50,432 nt of DNA from Planctomycetota bacterium (GTDB taxonomy: Bacteria > Planctomycetota > Phycisphaerae > WQYP01), in assembly GCA_021785435.1 (NCBI GenBank), contig JAJYFE010000011.1, positions 1 through 50,432 on the forward strand. Reading direction: 5' to 3'. The notes under the pieces were generated by a model, which saw only the letters and a list, made by a program, of their open reading frames with translations, did no database searches and was not told the origin of the DNA. The first letter of the stretch is position 1. Every line of letters begins with the position of its first letter. Positions 50,353 through 50,432 of this stretch are shown here, in pieces. Made by a program: the position numbers and the translations under genes.

Positions 50353-50432
50353 ATGGCTGTACGGGATCGTGTCGTGGCGGCTTGCGACGCGGGGCTGGAA
50401 TCGCGGATCGCCTAAGCGGTTTGACGTATCGA
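50353..50432 (+). pseudogene. IS630-family transposase, start only, frameshifted
   Basis: The frame encodes MAVRDRVVAACDAGLESRIA and then TAA. The opening is the first helix of IS630/Tc1-type transposases (consensus like YSxDLRxRVVAAxxAG). Removing the T at 50413 restores AKRFDVS, the expected continuation of that helix-turn-helix. The window ends there, so it cannot be told whether this is a dead copy or a two-frame transposase. KTYP precedes Met in frame, so the family homology may begin upstream of this ATG. The 58 bp between the TPR stop and this ATG should contain the left end of the element. Confidence 0.7.

Overview
The window is about 50.4 kb of GC-rich bacterial chromosome, most consistent with a planctomycete, probably a Phycisphaerae-like lineage. 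This is inferred from gene content: a FGly-type sulfatase next to an HX9DG-type pseudopilin, a MoxR-DUF58 pair, a membrane-TPR (TMTC-like) protein, and mraZ-rsmH followed by a LysM protein instead of ftsL/ftsI. No taxonomic marker was searched, so the placement is an inference.

Layout. (1) 1-6.2 kb, minus strand: sulfatase (cut by the window edge), right-handed beta-helix protein, MFS transporter and pseudopilin, with a divergent AraC regulator at 6.5 kb; this looks like a carbohydrate-use locus. (2) 7.9-9.3 kb: GHMP sugar kinase. (3) 9.6-14.5 kb, minus strand: zinc-ribbon protein, LysM protein, rsmH, mraZ with 10-bp-spaced MraZ boxes, and a GT4 glycosyltransferase. (4) 14.8-23.3 kb: degenerate MnmE-like GTPase, nth, asnB, GT2 glycosyltransferase, a HTH/59-residue protein pair, tRNA-Lys(CUU) and trpS. 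(5) 24.8-28.8 kb: small lipoprotein, MoxR, DUF58 and an L-rhamnose-isomerase-type enzyme translationally coupled to DUF58. (6) 28.8-30.6 kb, minus strand: a two-gene operon of an AAA/OLD-like ATPase and a DUF3226 Toprim-like protein, a candidate defence module. Its ATPase gene carries an 11-bp homopolymer and lies between 37-bp inverted repeats. (7) 30.8-38.6 kb: a protein with two zinc ribbons and Tim44/TerB-like regions, a membrane-TPR protein and a GH38 alpha-mannosidase. (8) 38.7-47.7 kb: solute-binding protein and OppB-type permease without the rest of the transporter, methyltransferase, XylR-type regulator, DUF4143 ATPase with a palindromic operator candidate, and a GH2 beta-mannosidase. 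(9) 47.7-50.4 kb: repeat-rich gap, TPR protein, and the start of an IS630-type transposase with a one-base frameshift.

The sulfatase, beta-helix protein, MFS transporter, two mannosidases, sugar kinase, rhamnose-type isomerase and AraC/XylR regulators suggest a life on complex, partly sulfated or mannose-containing polysaccharides.

The most unusual aspect is a set of dispersed repeats. They fill the longer gaps (16.5, 26.2, 47.6 and 48.6 kb) and also run into genes: they appear as in-frame inserts in the beta-mannosidase, supply the C-terminus and stop codon of the beta-mannosidase and of the solute-binding protein, and occur in the N-terminal coding region of the DUF3226 gene. All functional calls come from motif reading without database searches.
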